Part shown: in pieces, positions 1 through 6,609 of the stretch
How the letters are laid out: each line of letters begins with the position of its first letter
How positions within the stretch are numbered: position 1 is the stretch's first letter
Origin: Pseudomonadota bacterium
Lineage (GTDB): Bacteria > Pseudomonadota > Gammaproteobacteria > Steroidobacterales > Steroidobacteraceae
Reading direction: 5' to 3'
Assembly (NCBI GenBank): GCA_947454665.1
Contig: CANGMU010000061.1
Location: forward strand, 1 to 10,671
DNA length: 10,671 nt
The notes under the pieces: generated by a model
Told to the model about the DNA's origin: nothing
Database searches by the model: none
The model's input: the letters and a program-made list of their open reading frames with translations, nothing else
Program-made: the position numbers and the translations under genes

Positions 1-2
1 AC

Positions 3-22
3 TTGAAGTATTTGAGCTTCAA
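3..22 (-). repeat. Inverted repeat next to the expected 16S 5' end
   Basis: TTGAAG (3-8) and CTTCAA (17-22) form a perfect 6-bp inverted repeat with an 8-base loop. It lies at the end of the rrn leader, where the E. coli leader carries the comparable TTTGAGCGTCAAA element. It could be part of the pre-16S folding or processing structure. Its partner strand downstream of 16S is outside the window, so the role is inferred. Confidence 0.45.
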
Positions 23-98
23 TCAAAAAGAGTGAACACAAAACCCATTGCTGGACTTTTTGGTCACTCGGTCATCATGCATCAAAGGCACGTTGACG

Positions 99-138
99 CG
101 AGTCCCCACACAAATTACCTACCGATTTCTTAAACAAC
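99..138 (-). promoter_or_regulatory. boxA-like and boxC-like rRNA antitermination elements
   Basis: Downstream of P2 on the minus strand, GTTGTTTAAGA (128-138) matches the E. coli rrn boxA core GCTCTTTAACA at 8 of 11 positions. After a short AT-rich spacer comes TGTGTGGGGACTCG (99-112), 13 of 14 identical to the E. coli leader sequence that follows boxA. In characterised rrn operons boxA in the RNA recruits NusB/NusE (S10) and the SuhB complex, so that long untranslated rRNA escapes Rho termination. The boxA match is moderate and the second element is strong; the assignment rests on their order and spacing together. Confidence 0.65.
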
Positions 139-198
139 CGCCAGACCGCGGAGGATCCGGCATCGCACAGTCGCTTCCGACTCTGCGAAGGGGCGGGA

Positions 199-226
199 AG
201 TATAGCTTCGAGCTTTCCTTCGTCAA
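199..226 (-). promoter_or_regulatory. rrn promoter P2 (sigma-70 type)
   Basis: On the minus strand -35 TTGACG (221-226), a 16-bp spacer and -10 TATACT (199-204). The same -10 and the same spacer length occur in P1, 97 bp upstream. The discriminator TTCCCGCCCC is GC-rich. An A6 run (231-236 region, GATCGAAAAAAGGG on the minus strand) sits directly upstream of the -35, where an UP element would bind the RNA polymerase alpha subunit. Transcription would start near position 191. Confidence 0.85.
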
Positions 227-295
227 CCCTTTTTTCGATCGATTCGCACCGCGTCTGGCGTTTGCCAAGGACCGCTGAGCGACTCGAGGGCGCGC

Positions 296-323
296 AGTAT
301 AGCCATCGAGTCAGGCCTGTCAA
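296..323 (-). promoter_or_regulatory. rrn promoter P1 (sigma-70 type)
   Basis: On the minus strand a perfect -35 TTGACA (318-323) is followed after 16 bp by a near-perfect -10 TATACT (296-301). The discriminator is GCGCGCCC, very GC-rich, as in rRNA promoters under stringent (ppGpp/DksA) control. The start site should be near position 288. An AT-leaning stretch with a T5 run lies upstream at about 345-365 and could act as a weak UP element; that is inference. It lies 97 bp upstream of a second, similar promoter, a P1/P2 arrangement known for rrn operons. Confidence 0.85.
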
Positions 324-571
324 CGAGTCGTAACACTTTCCTGCTGTGACTAGAAAAACATTTGCCGCATCAGTGCGTTGCGGAGAATTCGCTGGTTGGC
401 CAAAAAGACCCGTCGCAAGCCTGAAGACCCAACATCAGCTCACAAGAGTCGGTTTGCGTAGCGCCGGGCCACAGATCGCTGCTTTCGCAGCGCACCAGGT
501 CAGCCATGCCGCAGAACGTGCGCCCTTCCAGCGACCCGATTGCCGTGTAAATCGGTCCGTGTCGTTCCGTT
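324..571. other. Gene-free spacer between the tyrS end and rrn P1
   Basis: About 250 bp with no credible coding region: overlapping short ORFs on both strands have no recognisable motif and no good ribosome binding site. On the minus strand there is one clean hairpin, CGCTGC-GAAA-GCAGCG (477-492), with a GNRA tetraloop but no following U-run, so it does not look like an intrinsic terminator. A T5 run at 402-406 (minus strand) has no GC-rich palindrome before it. The stretch nearest P1 (345-365) is AT-richer than its surroundings, as expected upstream of an rrn promoter. No clear Fis site could be assigned by eye. Confidence 0.5.
477..492 (-). other. GNRA-capped hairpin downstream of tyrS
   Basis: In minus-strand RNA, CGCUGC pairs with GCAGCG around a GAAA tetraloop, a very stable 6-bp stem. 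It lies 80 bp after the tyrS stop codon. With no U tract after it, it is more likely a 3'-end stabilising structure for tyrS mRNA or chance than a Rho-independent terminator. Confidence 0.4.
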
Positions 572-1819
572 TCAAGTAGCGAGCGGCGCCTGGACCTGTA
601 CCCGCGCAAAGCGACGCGAGCCGAGCTGCAGGATGTGTTCAGCGCCAACGGCCAAACGAAGCTCTCTGTCGGTCACCTTGTTGCCGTCAATGCGGACTGC
701 ACCTTCAGCCAGCTTGCGGCTGGCCTCTGAATTGCTGGCCACCAATCCGGCTTCCTTCAGCGCGGAAACGATCCGCGCACCCGCGGGATCGGCCGCGGAA
801 ACGAACTGGAGCGGGAGGTCGTTCGGCAGGGTTTTCTGCGCGAAACGTGCGATGAATGCCTCCTGCGCGCGCTGCGCAGCGGCCTTGTCGTGGAATCGCG
901 CGACGATTTCCTGAGCGAGCTCGAATTTCACGTCGCGCGGGTTCCGACCCTCTTCGATCGACTTGCGGAGTGCTGCGACGTCGGCCAGCGGCCGGAAGCT
1001 GAGAAGCTCGAAATACCGCCACATCAACGTGTCGGAAATCGACATCAGCTTGCCAAACTGGGTGTCCGCGTCCTCGGCGATACCCACGTAATTGCCGAGC
1101 GATTTCGACATCTTGTTGACGCCATCGAGCCCCTCCAGCAGGGGCACGGTGAGCACAACCTGTGGCTCCTGGCCGTAATGCTCCTGCAGCTGGCGGCCGA
1201 CCAGGAGATTGAATTTCTGGTCCGTACCGCCAAGTTCGACATCGGCCTTCAGCGCGACGGAGTCGTATCCCTGCACGAGCGGGTAGAGGAATTCATGTAG
1301 CGCGATGGGCTGGTTCGACTTGAAGCGCTTGGTGAAGTCATCGCGCTCGATCATGCGGGCGACGGTGTGGCGCGCGGCGATCTCGATGAGTCCCGATGCA
1401 GGCATGGCGCCGAACCAGCGCGAATTGAAATCAACCTTCGTACGTGAGCCGTCGAGGATCTTGAAGACCTGTTGCTGGTAGGTGAACGCGTTGGACTTGA
1501 TGTCCTCGGGCGAAAGTCGCGGACGCGTGACATTGCGGCCCGTCGGGTCGCCGATCATTCCGGTGAAGTCGCCGATGAGGAAGACAACGTCGTGGCCGAA
1601 CTGCTGGAACTGCCGCATCTTGTTGATGAGGACTGTGTGACCCAGATGCAGGTCTGGCGCCGTCGGATCGAACCCCGCCTTGATGGTCAGCGGCTTGCCG
1701 CGACGCAGTTTCTTGACGAGATCGGCTTCGGTGAGGATTTCCTGCGCGCCACGGCGCAGCTCTGCGAGCTGGTCTGCAAGTTGTGCGGGCAGCTCGGGGA
1801 TTTCGGTATTGGCGTTCAT
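572..1819 (-). CDS. tyrS: Tyrosyl-tRNA synthetase, TyrZ/KMSKS subclass
   Basis: Cytoplasmic class Ic synthetase that activates tyrosine with ATP and charges tRNA-Tyr. Counting from the ATG at 1819 the protein has 415 residues, normal for the family. The Rossmann catalytic domain starts around residue 44 with FDPTAPDLHLGH (HIGH motif as HLGH, 58-61), followed by FLIGDFTGMIGDPTGRN. The second ATP signature is KMSKS at 236-240. E. coli TyrS has KFGKT there, so this protein belongs to the TyrZ-like subclass. A C-terminal S4 RNA-binding domain covers roughly residues 345-410. A TTG at 1828, in frame and three codons upstream, is a possible alternative start: GGGG stands a few bases before it, while the ATG has no strong ribosome binding site. 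The gene reads towards the rrn promoters, with no clear terminator between. Confidence 0.96.
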   Translation of the reverse strand: MNANTEIPELPAQLADQLAELRRGAQEILTEADLVKKLRRGKPLTIKAGFDPTAPDLHLGHTVLINKMRQFQQFGHDVVFLIGDFTGMIGDPTGRNVTRPRLSPEDIKSNAFTYQQQVFKILDGSRTKVDFNSRWFGAMPASGLIEIAARHTVARMIERDDFTKRFKSNQPIALHEFLYPLVQGYDSVALKADVELGGTDQKFNLLVGRQLQEHYGQEPQVVLTVPLLEGLDGVNKMSKSLGNYVGIAEDADTQFGKLMSISDTLMWRYFELLSFRPLADVAALRKSIEEGRNPRDVKFELAQEIVARFHDKAAAQRAQEAFIARFAQKTLPNDLPLQFVSAADPAGARIVSALKEAGLVASNSEASRKLAEGAVRIDGNKVTDRELRLAVGAEHILQLGSRRFARVQVQAPLAT

Positions 1820-1960
1820 GGGCCGCAAAGCTTACCCCGTCGCTGTGCGGTAAGTCCCATCTGCAAGAGCGCCAGAGCGGCCGTTCATTGACCCTTCAGG
1901 CGGGCTCGGTTACGGTTTCCGACCACTTCGTAAATTTATGATTCCGATAAGGAAATCGAC
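1820..1960. promoter_or_regulatory. Divergent intergenic region between tyrS and the M23 peptidase gene
   Basis: This 141-bp gap must carry the start signals for both flanking genes. On the plus strand TTGACC (1888-1893) and TACGGT (1911-1916) are 17 bp apart: a good -35 with a poor -10. TATGAT at 1937-1942 is a better -10 by sequence but would leave almost no leader. No convincing promoter for tyrS stood out on the minus strand. No T-box-like leader is evident; the tyrS leader is too short for one. Confidence 0.35.
1949..1953 (+). promoter_or_regulatory. Ribosome binding site that fixes the TTG start of the M23 peptidase
   Basis: AAGGA at 1949-1953 stands 7 bases before TTG at 1961. This is the only strong Shine-Dalgarno sequence near the 5' end, and it places a basic segment followed by a hydrophobic segment at the N-terminus, as expected for an exported protein. 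The nearby ATG at 1938 is in another frame that stops after 62 codons. Confidence 0.65.
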
Positions 1961-3343
1961 TTGCGTCCAGGCATTCACAGCCATCCGGTACCAGGGCTCG
2001 TCAGCGGGCCGGCGCGGGTCCGCGCACTGCAACTGCTCAGCTGTGCCGCGGTCGCATGGGCCGGACTGGCTGCGGATACCTCGACTGACCCGCGATTGCA
2101 GTTTGCCGAGGCGGCGTTCGAGATGATCCGCCCGGCCATGCAGCCTGCCTCGCCCGCCAACATCGGCGCAGCGATGGATCTCGCAGGGGAAGGTCTTTCG
2201 CGCATCGAGGTGATCGTCCGTCGCAACGAGTCAATGGATCAGATCTTCAGGCGCCTCGAACTTTCGATGCAGGACCTTGCGGCACTGCGGGCGATGCGAG
2301 GGCTCAAGTCGATGATCGACCGGTTGAAGCCGGGCGAAATGCTGACACTCAAGCACCGGGACGGCGAACTCGTGGGTCTGGAGCGCAAGCTCAGTGCCAG
2401 CGAGACGCTGCGCGTGGAACGAGAGGAAGGCGCGGGCTTCGTCGCGAACGTGGAAGAGGTCCCGCTAACTCGCGTACCGGTGACCGTGCACGGAAGAGTG
2501 CGCAGTTCGCTGTTCCAGGCCGCAGCGGCCGCAGGCCTCGGCGACGCCACTGCACGATCGCTGGCGGACATGTTTGGTTGGGATATCGATTTCGCCATGG
2601 ACCTGCGTGCGGGCGATGAATTCACGGTGACTTATGAGCGCCTGTCGCGCGACGGCGTCTTCGTGCGGGACGGCGACATCCTCGCCGCGCGTTTCGTGAA
2701 CCAGGGGCGCCGGTTCGAGGCCGTGCGTTTCATGGGTGTAGACGGCAAACCGGGGTTCTACACGCCGGAGGGGCGTAGCCTCCGCAAGGCCTTCCTCAAG
2801 GCGCCGCTGGAATTCACGAGCATCAGCACTGGTTTCGGCTCTGCCGAAATGCACCCGATCCTGAACATGATGAGGATCCACAAGGGCATTGATTACCGCG
2901 CGCCAACCGGTACGCCCGTCCGCGCGATCGGTGACGGCAAAGTGGCCTACCGCGGCAACAAGGGCGGATATGGCAACGTCCTGGAGATCCAGCATGGCGG
3001 CGGCATCGTCACACGCTATGGCCACCTCTCGCGTTTCGAGGGCGAAATCGGCTCAGGCGATGCGGTGAAGCAGGGGGACGTCGTCGGCTATGTCGGCATG
3101 ACTGGTCTGGCAACCGGTCCACACCTGCACTTTGAATTCCTTGTTCGCGGACAGCAGAAAAATCCGCAATCGGTGATCAAGGAATCTGCCTCGCCTCAGC
3201 TGGACATCGCATTGCAGGTCGAATTCGACCGCCAGACCGCGCCATTGCTGGCCTCCCTGAGCGGCGCCCCGTTACCCAGCCCAAGCATTGCGCCGCCTTC
3301 CTTGCGGCCGGTGGCAGGCTCACACAGCGTCTCGTCACGCTGA
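1961..3343 (+). CDS. mepM: M23 peptidoglycan DD-endopeptidase, MepM/YebA type
   Basis: Zinc metallopeptidase predicted to act in the periplasm, cutting peptide cross-links to let new peptidoglycan be inserted. The 460-residue protein starts at TTG. Residues 22-38 are hydrophobic (ALQLLSCAAVAWAGLAA) after arginines and look like a signal peptide or anchor. Residues about 68-125 form an OapA/LysM-like domain (starting VRRNESMDQIFRRLEL). Residues about 175-280 match the Csd3/MepM-type second domain. The M23 domain follows, with zinc ligands H307 and D311 in HKGIDYRAPTGTP and H388/H390 in GPHLHFE. Order and length match MepM (about 440 residues in E. coli). The C-terminal tail is rich in Pro and Ser. 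The stretch before the active site reads STGFGSAEMHPI and lacks the Arg residues common there. anmK follows 14 bp later. The family is certain; the exact bond specificity is inferred. Confidence 0.92.
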   Translation: MRPGIHSHPVPGLVSGPARVRALQLLSCAAVAWAGLAADTSTDPRLQFAEAAFEMIRPAMQPASPANIGAAMDLAGEGLSRIEVIVRRNESMDQIFRRLELSMQDLAALRAMRGLKSMIDRLKPGEMLTLKHRDGELVGLERKLSASETLRVEREEGAGFVANVEEVPLTRVPVTVHGRVRSSLFQAAAAAGLGDATARSLADMFGWDIDFAMDLRAGDEFTVTYERLSRDGVFVRDGDILAARFVNQGRRFEAVRFMGVDGKPGFYTPEGRSLRKAFLKAPLEFTSISTGFGSAEMHPILNMMRIHKGIDYRAPTGTPVRAIGDGKVAYRGNKGGYGNVLEIQHGGGIVTRYGHLSRFEGEIGSGDAVKQGDVVGYVGMTGLATGPHLHFEFLVRGQQKNPQSVIKESASPQLDIALQVEFDRQTAPLLASLSGAPLPSPSIAPPSLRPVAGSHSVSSR

Positions 3344-3357
3344 AATCCAGAGGGCCC

Positions 3358-4494
3358 ATGACGCAGAAGACCCTGGACGTCCTGCGTTACATCGGACTGA
3401 TGTCCGGTACGAGCATGGACGGGATCGACGCCGTGTTGCTCGAAATGATGGGCACCCGGTTCCGGGTAACCGGCTCTCTCCATCGCGACTACCCTGCCGA
3501 TGTCGCAACCCGCCTGCGCACTGCGATCGCGGATCCTGACTCCATCGGTCTGGATGATTACGGACGTCTGGATGTCGAGGTCGGCGAGCTCTTCGCTGCA
3601 ACGGCTTCAGCACTGCTCGCCGAAGTCGGCTTGCAAAGCAGGGACATCCGCGCCGTCGGCAGCCACGGCCAGACGATCCTGCACAGGCCGCGCGCCAATC
3701 CACCCTGCACACTACAGATCGGCGATCCAAACGTGATCGCGGAACGGACCGGCATTGATGTGGTGGCGGATTTCCGCCGTCGCGACATGGCAGCCGGCGG
3801 CGAGGCCGCACCGCTCGTGCCGGCATTCCATGCTGCGGCCTTCGGCAAGGTCAACGAGACGCGCGTCATCGTGAACCTCGGCGGTATTGCAAACATCACC
3901 GTGCTGGCCGGCGCTGCTGGCGTGACGGGATTCGATACGGGACCCGGCAACTGCCTGCTGGACGTCTGGGCTATGCGACAACTCGGCACGCCCTGCGACC
4001 TGGGCGGCGCCTTCGCCGCCACGGGTCGTGTCCACGCGGAACTGCTGGGCCGTTTGCAGGCAGAGCCCTTCTTTTCGCGCGCGCCACCCAAGAGCACCGG
4101 CCGGGAACTGTTCAACGAAGCATTCATCGACAACGCGCTCGAAGGTCTGTCGGTCAAATCTGCCGACGTACAGGCCACGCTCGTCGAGTTGACGGCCGTC
4201 ACCGTTTGCGACGCGATAAGACTGCACGCGGGCGACACCCCGACGCGCGTGCTGGCCTGTGGTGGAGGCATCCACAATCCTCGCTTGATGCAACGGCTTG
4301 CCGCGGAGCTCCGTGACATCCCGCTGGACACGACCGCAGCGGAGGGCATAGACCCGATGCAGGTGGAGGGAGCAGCCTTTGCATGGCTGGCGCACCGCCA
4401 CCTTGAAAGGCTGCCTGGCAATCTCCCCGCGGTTACCGGGGCTCGCGGTCCGCGGGTGCTCGGTGCGTTGTTCCCGCATGTCACGACCCTGTAA
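3358..4494 (+). CDS. anmK: Anhydro-N-acetylmuramic acid kinase
   Basis: Cytosolic kinase that opens the 1,6-anhydro ring of anhydro-MurNAc and phosphorylates it to MurNAc-6-phosphate with ATP, returning cell-wall sugar to metabolism. The protein has 378 residues (E. coli about 369). Diagnostic motifs of this ASKHA-fold family are GLMSGTSMDGID (13-24), VNLGGIANITVL, FDTGPGN (192-198, with the catalytic Asp at 193) and CGGGIHN (from 301). The loop usually written GGQGAPLVP reads GGEAAPLVP here, an unusual pair of changes. The start is ATG with GAGG four bases upstream. It lies 14 bp after the M23 peptidase gene, and ppk follows after about 40 bp, so the three are probably co-transcribed. The pairing with a wall hydrolase fits a role in murein recycling. 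Confidence 0.96.
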   Translation: MTQKTLDVLRYIGLMSGTSMDGIDAVLLEMMGTRFRVTGSLHRDYPADVATRLRTAIADPDSIGLDDYGRLDVEVGELFAATASALLAEVGLQSRDIRAVGSHGQTILHRPRANPPCTLQIGDPNVIAERTGIDVVADFRRRDMAAGGEAAPLVPAFHAAAFGKVNETRVIVNLGGIANITVLAGAAGVTGFDTGPGNCLLDVWAMRQLGTPCDLGGAFAATGRVHAELLGRLQAEPFFSRAPPKSTGRELFNEAFIDNALEGLSVKSADVQATLVELTAVTVCDAIRLHAGDTPTRVLACGGGIHNPRLMQRLAAELRDIPLDTTAAEGIDPMQVEGAAFAWLAHRHLERLPGNLPAVTGARGPRVLGALFPHVTTL

Positions 4495-4533
4495 CGCCGC
4501 TGGACGACCCTGTGCGATTCAGGAAGGTGCGTG

Positions 4534-6609
4534 ATGACTACAATTGACCTGAAACTCCACCAGCACTTCACCAACCGCGAACTCTCGTTCCTGGAATTCA
4601 ATCAGCGTGTCCTGGCGCAGGCGCAGGACCCGCATGTGCCGCTGCTGGAGCGCGTTCGGTTCCTGTGCATTTCCTGCAACAACCTCGACGAATTCTTCGA
4701 GATCCGCGTCGCAGGCCTCAAGCAGATGCATGATGCGGGCGCCAGCCAGACCGGCGCTGACGGCCTCACGGTCGAGGCGCAACTCGCTGCCATCCACGAA
4801 AGAGCCCTTGAACTCGTGCAAGAGCAATACGCTTGCCTGAATGAGGCGCTGTTGCCGGCCTTGACGGCGAACGGTGTTCAATTGCTGGGCACGGAAGACC
4901 TCTCGCCCGCGCAGAAGTCATGGTTGCGTGATTATTTCCATGGCGAGGTCGAACCCGTCCTGAGCCCGCTGGGCCTGGACCCCGCCCGACCTTTCCCTCG
5001 AATCCAGAACAAGAGCCTGAATTTCATCGTCCAGCTTTCAGGCGAGGACGCGTTCGGCCGCGACAGCGAACTGGCCATCGTGCAGGCGCCGAGGTCCCTG
5101 CCGCGCATCGTGGAATTGCCTGCCACGATGGGCGGAGGCTTCGTGCTGTTGTCGACGATCGTGCAGGCCTTCGTGGCGATGCTGTTCCCCGGCATGGACG
5201 TGCGCGGTTGCCACCCGTTCCGCCTGACCCGCAACAGCGACCTGTTCGTCGATGACGAAGAAGTGGACGACCTGCGCCGCGCCCTGGAGGGCGAACTGGC
5301 GCATCGCCGTTATGGTGCCGCGGTGCGCCTCGAGACGGGCGTCACCTGCCCTGCGGAGATCGTCGATTTCCTGCTCGAGCACTTCACGCTCACCCGCGCG
5401 GACCACCATGCGGTCAATGGTCCTGTAAACCTGAACAGACTCTCCGCGCTGGTGGACATGGTCCCTCGGCCCGACCTGAAATTTCCGCCGTTCACGCCCG
5501 TCTTGCACCGGCGCATCGCCGCGCAGCCGGACCTGTTCACCGCGATCCGTCACCAGGACATCCTGTTGCACCACCCGTACCAGAGCTTCTCGCCGGTACT
5601 GGATTTCCTGCGCCAGGCGGCTGCGGATCCGCAAGTGCTGGCCATCAAGCAGACCTTGTATCGAACGGGTGCCAATTCGCCGATCGTGGACTCGCTGGTC
5701 GCAGCGGCACATGCCGGCAAGGACGTGACGGTCGTGGTGGAACTGCGCGCGCGGTTCGACGAAGAAGCGAACATCAGCCTCGCCACGCGTCTGCAGGAAG
5801 CCGGCGCGCACGTGATGTACGGCGTCGTGGGATACAAGACGCACGCGAAGCTCTGTCTCGTCGTCCGGCGTGAGCCGGAGGGCCTGCGACGCTACTGTCA
5901 TCTCGGCACGGGCAACTACCACCAGGGGACGTCGCGCGCTTACACGGATTACGGACTCTTCACCTGCCACGAAGGCATCGGCTCGGACGTCCACGAGATC
6001 TTCCTGCAGCTGACGAGCATCACGCGCACGCCGACCCTCCAGCACCTGCTGCAATCCCCGTTCACGATGCATGCGGGCCTGCTGGCGCGCATCGCGCGCG
6101 AAGCGGAACTGGCCCGCAGTGGCAGGAAGGGTCGGATCATCGCCAAGATGAACTCGCTGGTGGATCCGGAAATCATCGAAGCGCTGTACAAGGCCTCGGG
6201 CGACGGCGTGCAGATCGATCTCATTGTGCGTGGCGTCTGCTGCCTGCGGCCTGGCATACCGGACGTATCCGAGAACATTCGCGTGCGGTCGATCATCGGA
6301 CGCTTCCTGGAGCATCCCCGCGTCTACTGCTTTGGCAACGACAACAAGGCGGAGATCTTCTGCTCAAGCGCGGACTGGATGGAGCGCAATTTCTTCCGGC
6401 GCGTGGAGGCGGCCTTCCCGATCCTGGATCCCGGCATCCGCGACCGGCTGCTGTCGGACCTTGAGCTTTATCTGCGGGACGACATGCAGGCCTGGCAACT
6501 GGGCCCGGATGGACGCTTCAGTCGTGTTTCGCCGATCGGCGAAGGCACCGTCAGCGCCCAGCAGCAGCTGCTGGAGCGCTACACGGCGCAGGGCGCACTC
6601 AACCCGTGA
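4534..6609 (+). CDS. ppk: Polyphosphate kinase 1
   Basis: PPK1 reversibly polymerises the gamma-phosphate of ATP into inorganic polyphosphate, at the inner membrane in E. coli. The 691-residue protein has the usual length and domain order: N-terminal domain beginning TNRELSFLEFNQRVL, head domain, then two phospholipase-D-like C-terminal domains. Catalytic histidines are visible: H456 in YCHLGTGNYHQGTS, matching the autophosphorylated E. coli H435, and H594 in FLEHPRVY, matching H592. SSADWMERN is the conserved segment that follows. A GTG three bases upstream (4531) could also start the protein; AGGAAGG at 4521-4527 suits either. The gene is last in the mepM-anmK-ppk set, and its stop lies inside the 3' end of convergent ppx. 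No terminator is visible. Confidence 0.97.
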   Translation: MTTIDLKLHQHFTNRELSFLEFNQRVLAQAQDPHVPLLERVRFLCISCNNLDEFFEIRVAGLKQMHDAGASQTGADGLTVEAQLAAIHERALELVQEQYACLNEALLPALTANGVQLLGTEDLSPAQKSWLRDYFHGEVEPVLSPLGLDPARPFPRIQNKSLNFIVQLSGEDAFGRDSELAIVQAPRSLPRIVELPATMGGGFVLLSTIVQAFVAMLFPGMDVRGCHPFRLTRNSDLFVDDEEVDDLRRALEGELAHRRYGAAVRLETGVTCPAEIVDFLLEHFTLTRADHHAVNGPVNLNRLSALVDMVPRPDLKFPPFTPVLHRRIAAQPDLFTAIRHQDILLHHPYQSFSPVLDFLRQAAADPQVLAIKQTLYRTGANSPIVDSLVAAAHAGKDVTVVVELRARFDEEANISLATRLQEAGAHVMYGVVGYKTHAKLCLVVRREPEGLRRYCHLGTGNYHQGTSRAYTDYGLFTCHEGIGSDVHEIFLQLTSITRTPTLQHLLQSPFTMHAGLLARIAREAELARSGRKGRIIAKMNSLVDPEIIEALYKASGDGVQIDLIVRGVCCLRPGIPDVSENIRVRSIIGRFLEHPRVYCFGNDNKAEIFCSSADWMERNFFRRVEAAFPILDPGIRDRLLSDLELYLRDDMQAWQLGPDGRFSRVSPIGEGTVSAQQQLLERYTAQGALNP

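Larger units (their letters stand above)
1..288 (-). promoter_or_regulatory. rRNA operon leader (5' external transcribed region, 16S expected just beyond the left edge)
   Basis: Read on the minus strand, this stretch has the layout of a gammaproteobacterial rrn leader: two strong promoters, then a boxA-like element, then TGTGTGGGGACTCG, close to the E. coli leader TGTGTGGGCACTCG. It ends in GCTCAAATACTTCAAGT, which aligns with the E. coli bases just before and at the mature 16S start (GCGTCAAACTTTTAAATTGAAGAG). The mature 16S 5' end would therefore lie at about positions 1-5 or just outside the window; this is inferred, since no diagnostic 16S core is present. Short ORFs across the region show no protein-like sequence. 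From memory, 16S also follows tyrZ in Pseudomonas aeruginosa, which supports the call. Confidence 0.8.

Noticed and set aside
48..323. Small open frames on both strands (76 and 82 codons) at the left edge
   Set aside because: They lie across the rrn promoters and leader signals, and their translations look random.
402..440. Possible intrinsic terminator for tyrS (T5 run at 402-406 on the minus strand)
   Set aside because: The preceding bases GGCTTGCGACGGGTC do not form a GC-rich palindrome; GGGTCTTC and GGGTCTTT are a direct, not inverted, repeat.
346..648. Small open frames (77 codons plus, 92 codons minus) around the tyrS 3' end
   Set aside because: No ribosome binding site or motif; the minus-strand one overlaps the tyrS tail in another frame.
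1937..1942. TATGAT as -10 of the M23 peptidase gene
   Set aside because: It would start transcription at or inside the ribosome binding site at 1949-1953 and has no matching -35.
1820..1960. T-box or other riboswitch ahead of tyrS
   Set aside because: The leader is too short, no T-box sequence or specifier structure is visible, and T-boxes are rare outside Gram-positive bacteria.
3558..4601. 347-codon open frame antisense to anmK and the ppk start
   Set aside because: Low-complexity Ser/Arg/Ala/Pro composition of a shadow frame, overlapping two certain genes.
5038..6315. 425-codon open frame antisense to ppk
   Set aside because: Composition is dominated by Arg, His, Ala and Val as expected from the reverse complement of a GC-rich gene; there is no domain motif and no ribosome binding site, and ppk on the other strand is certain.
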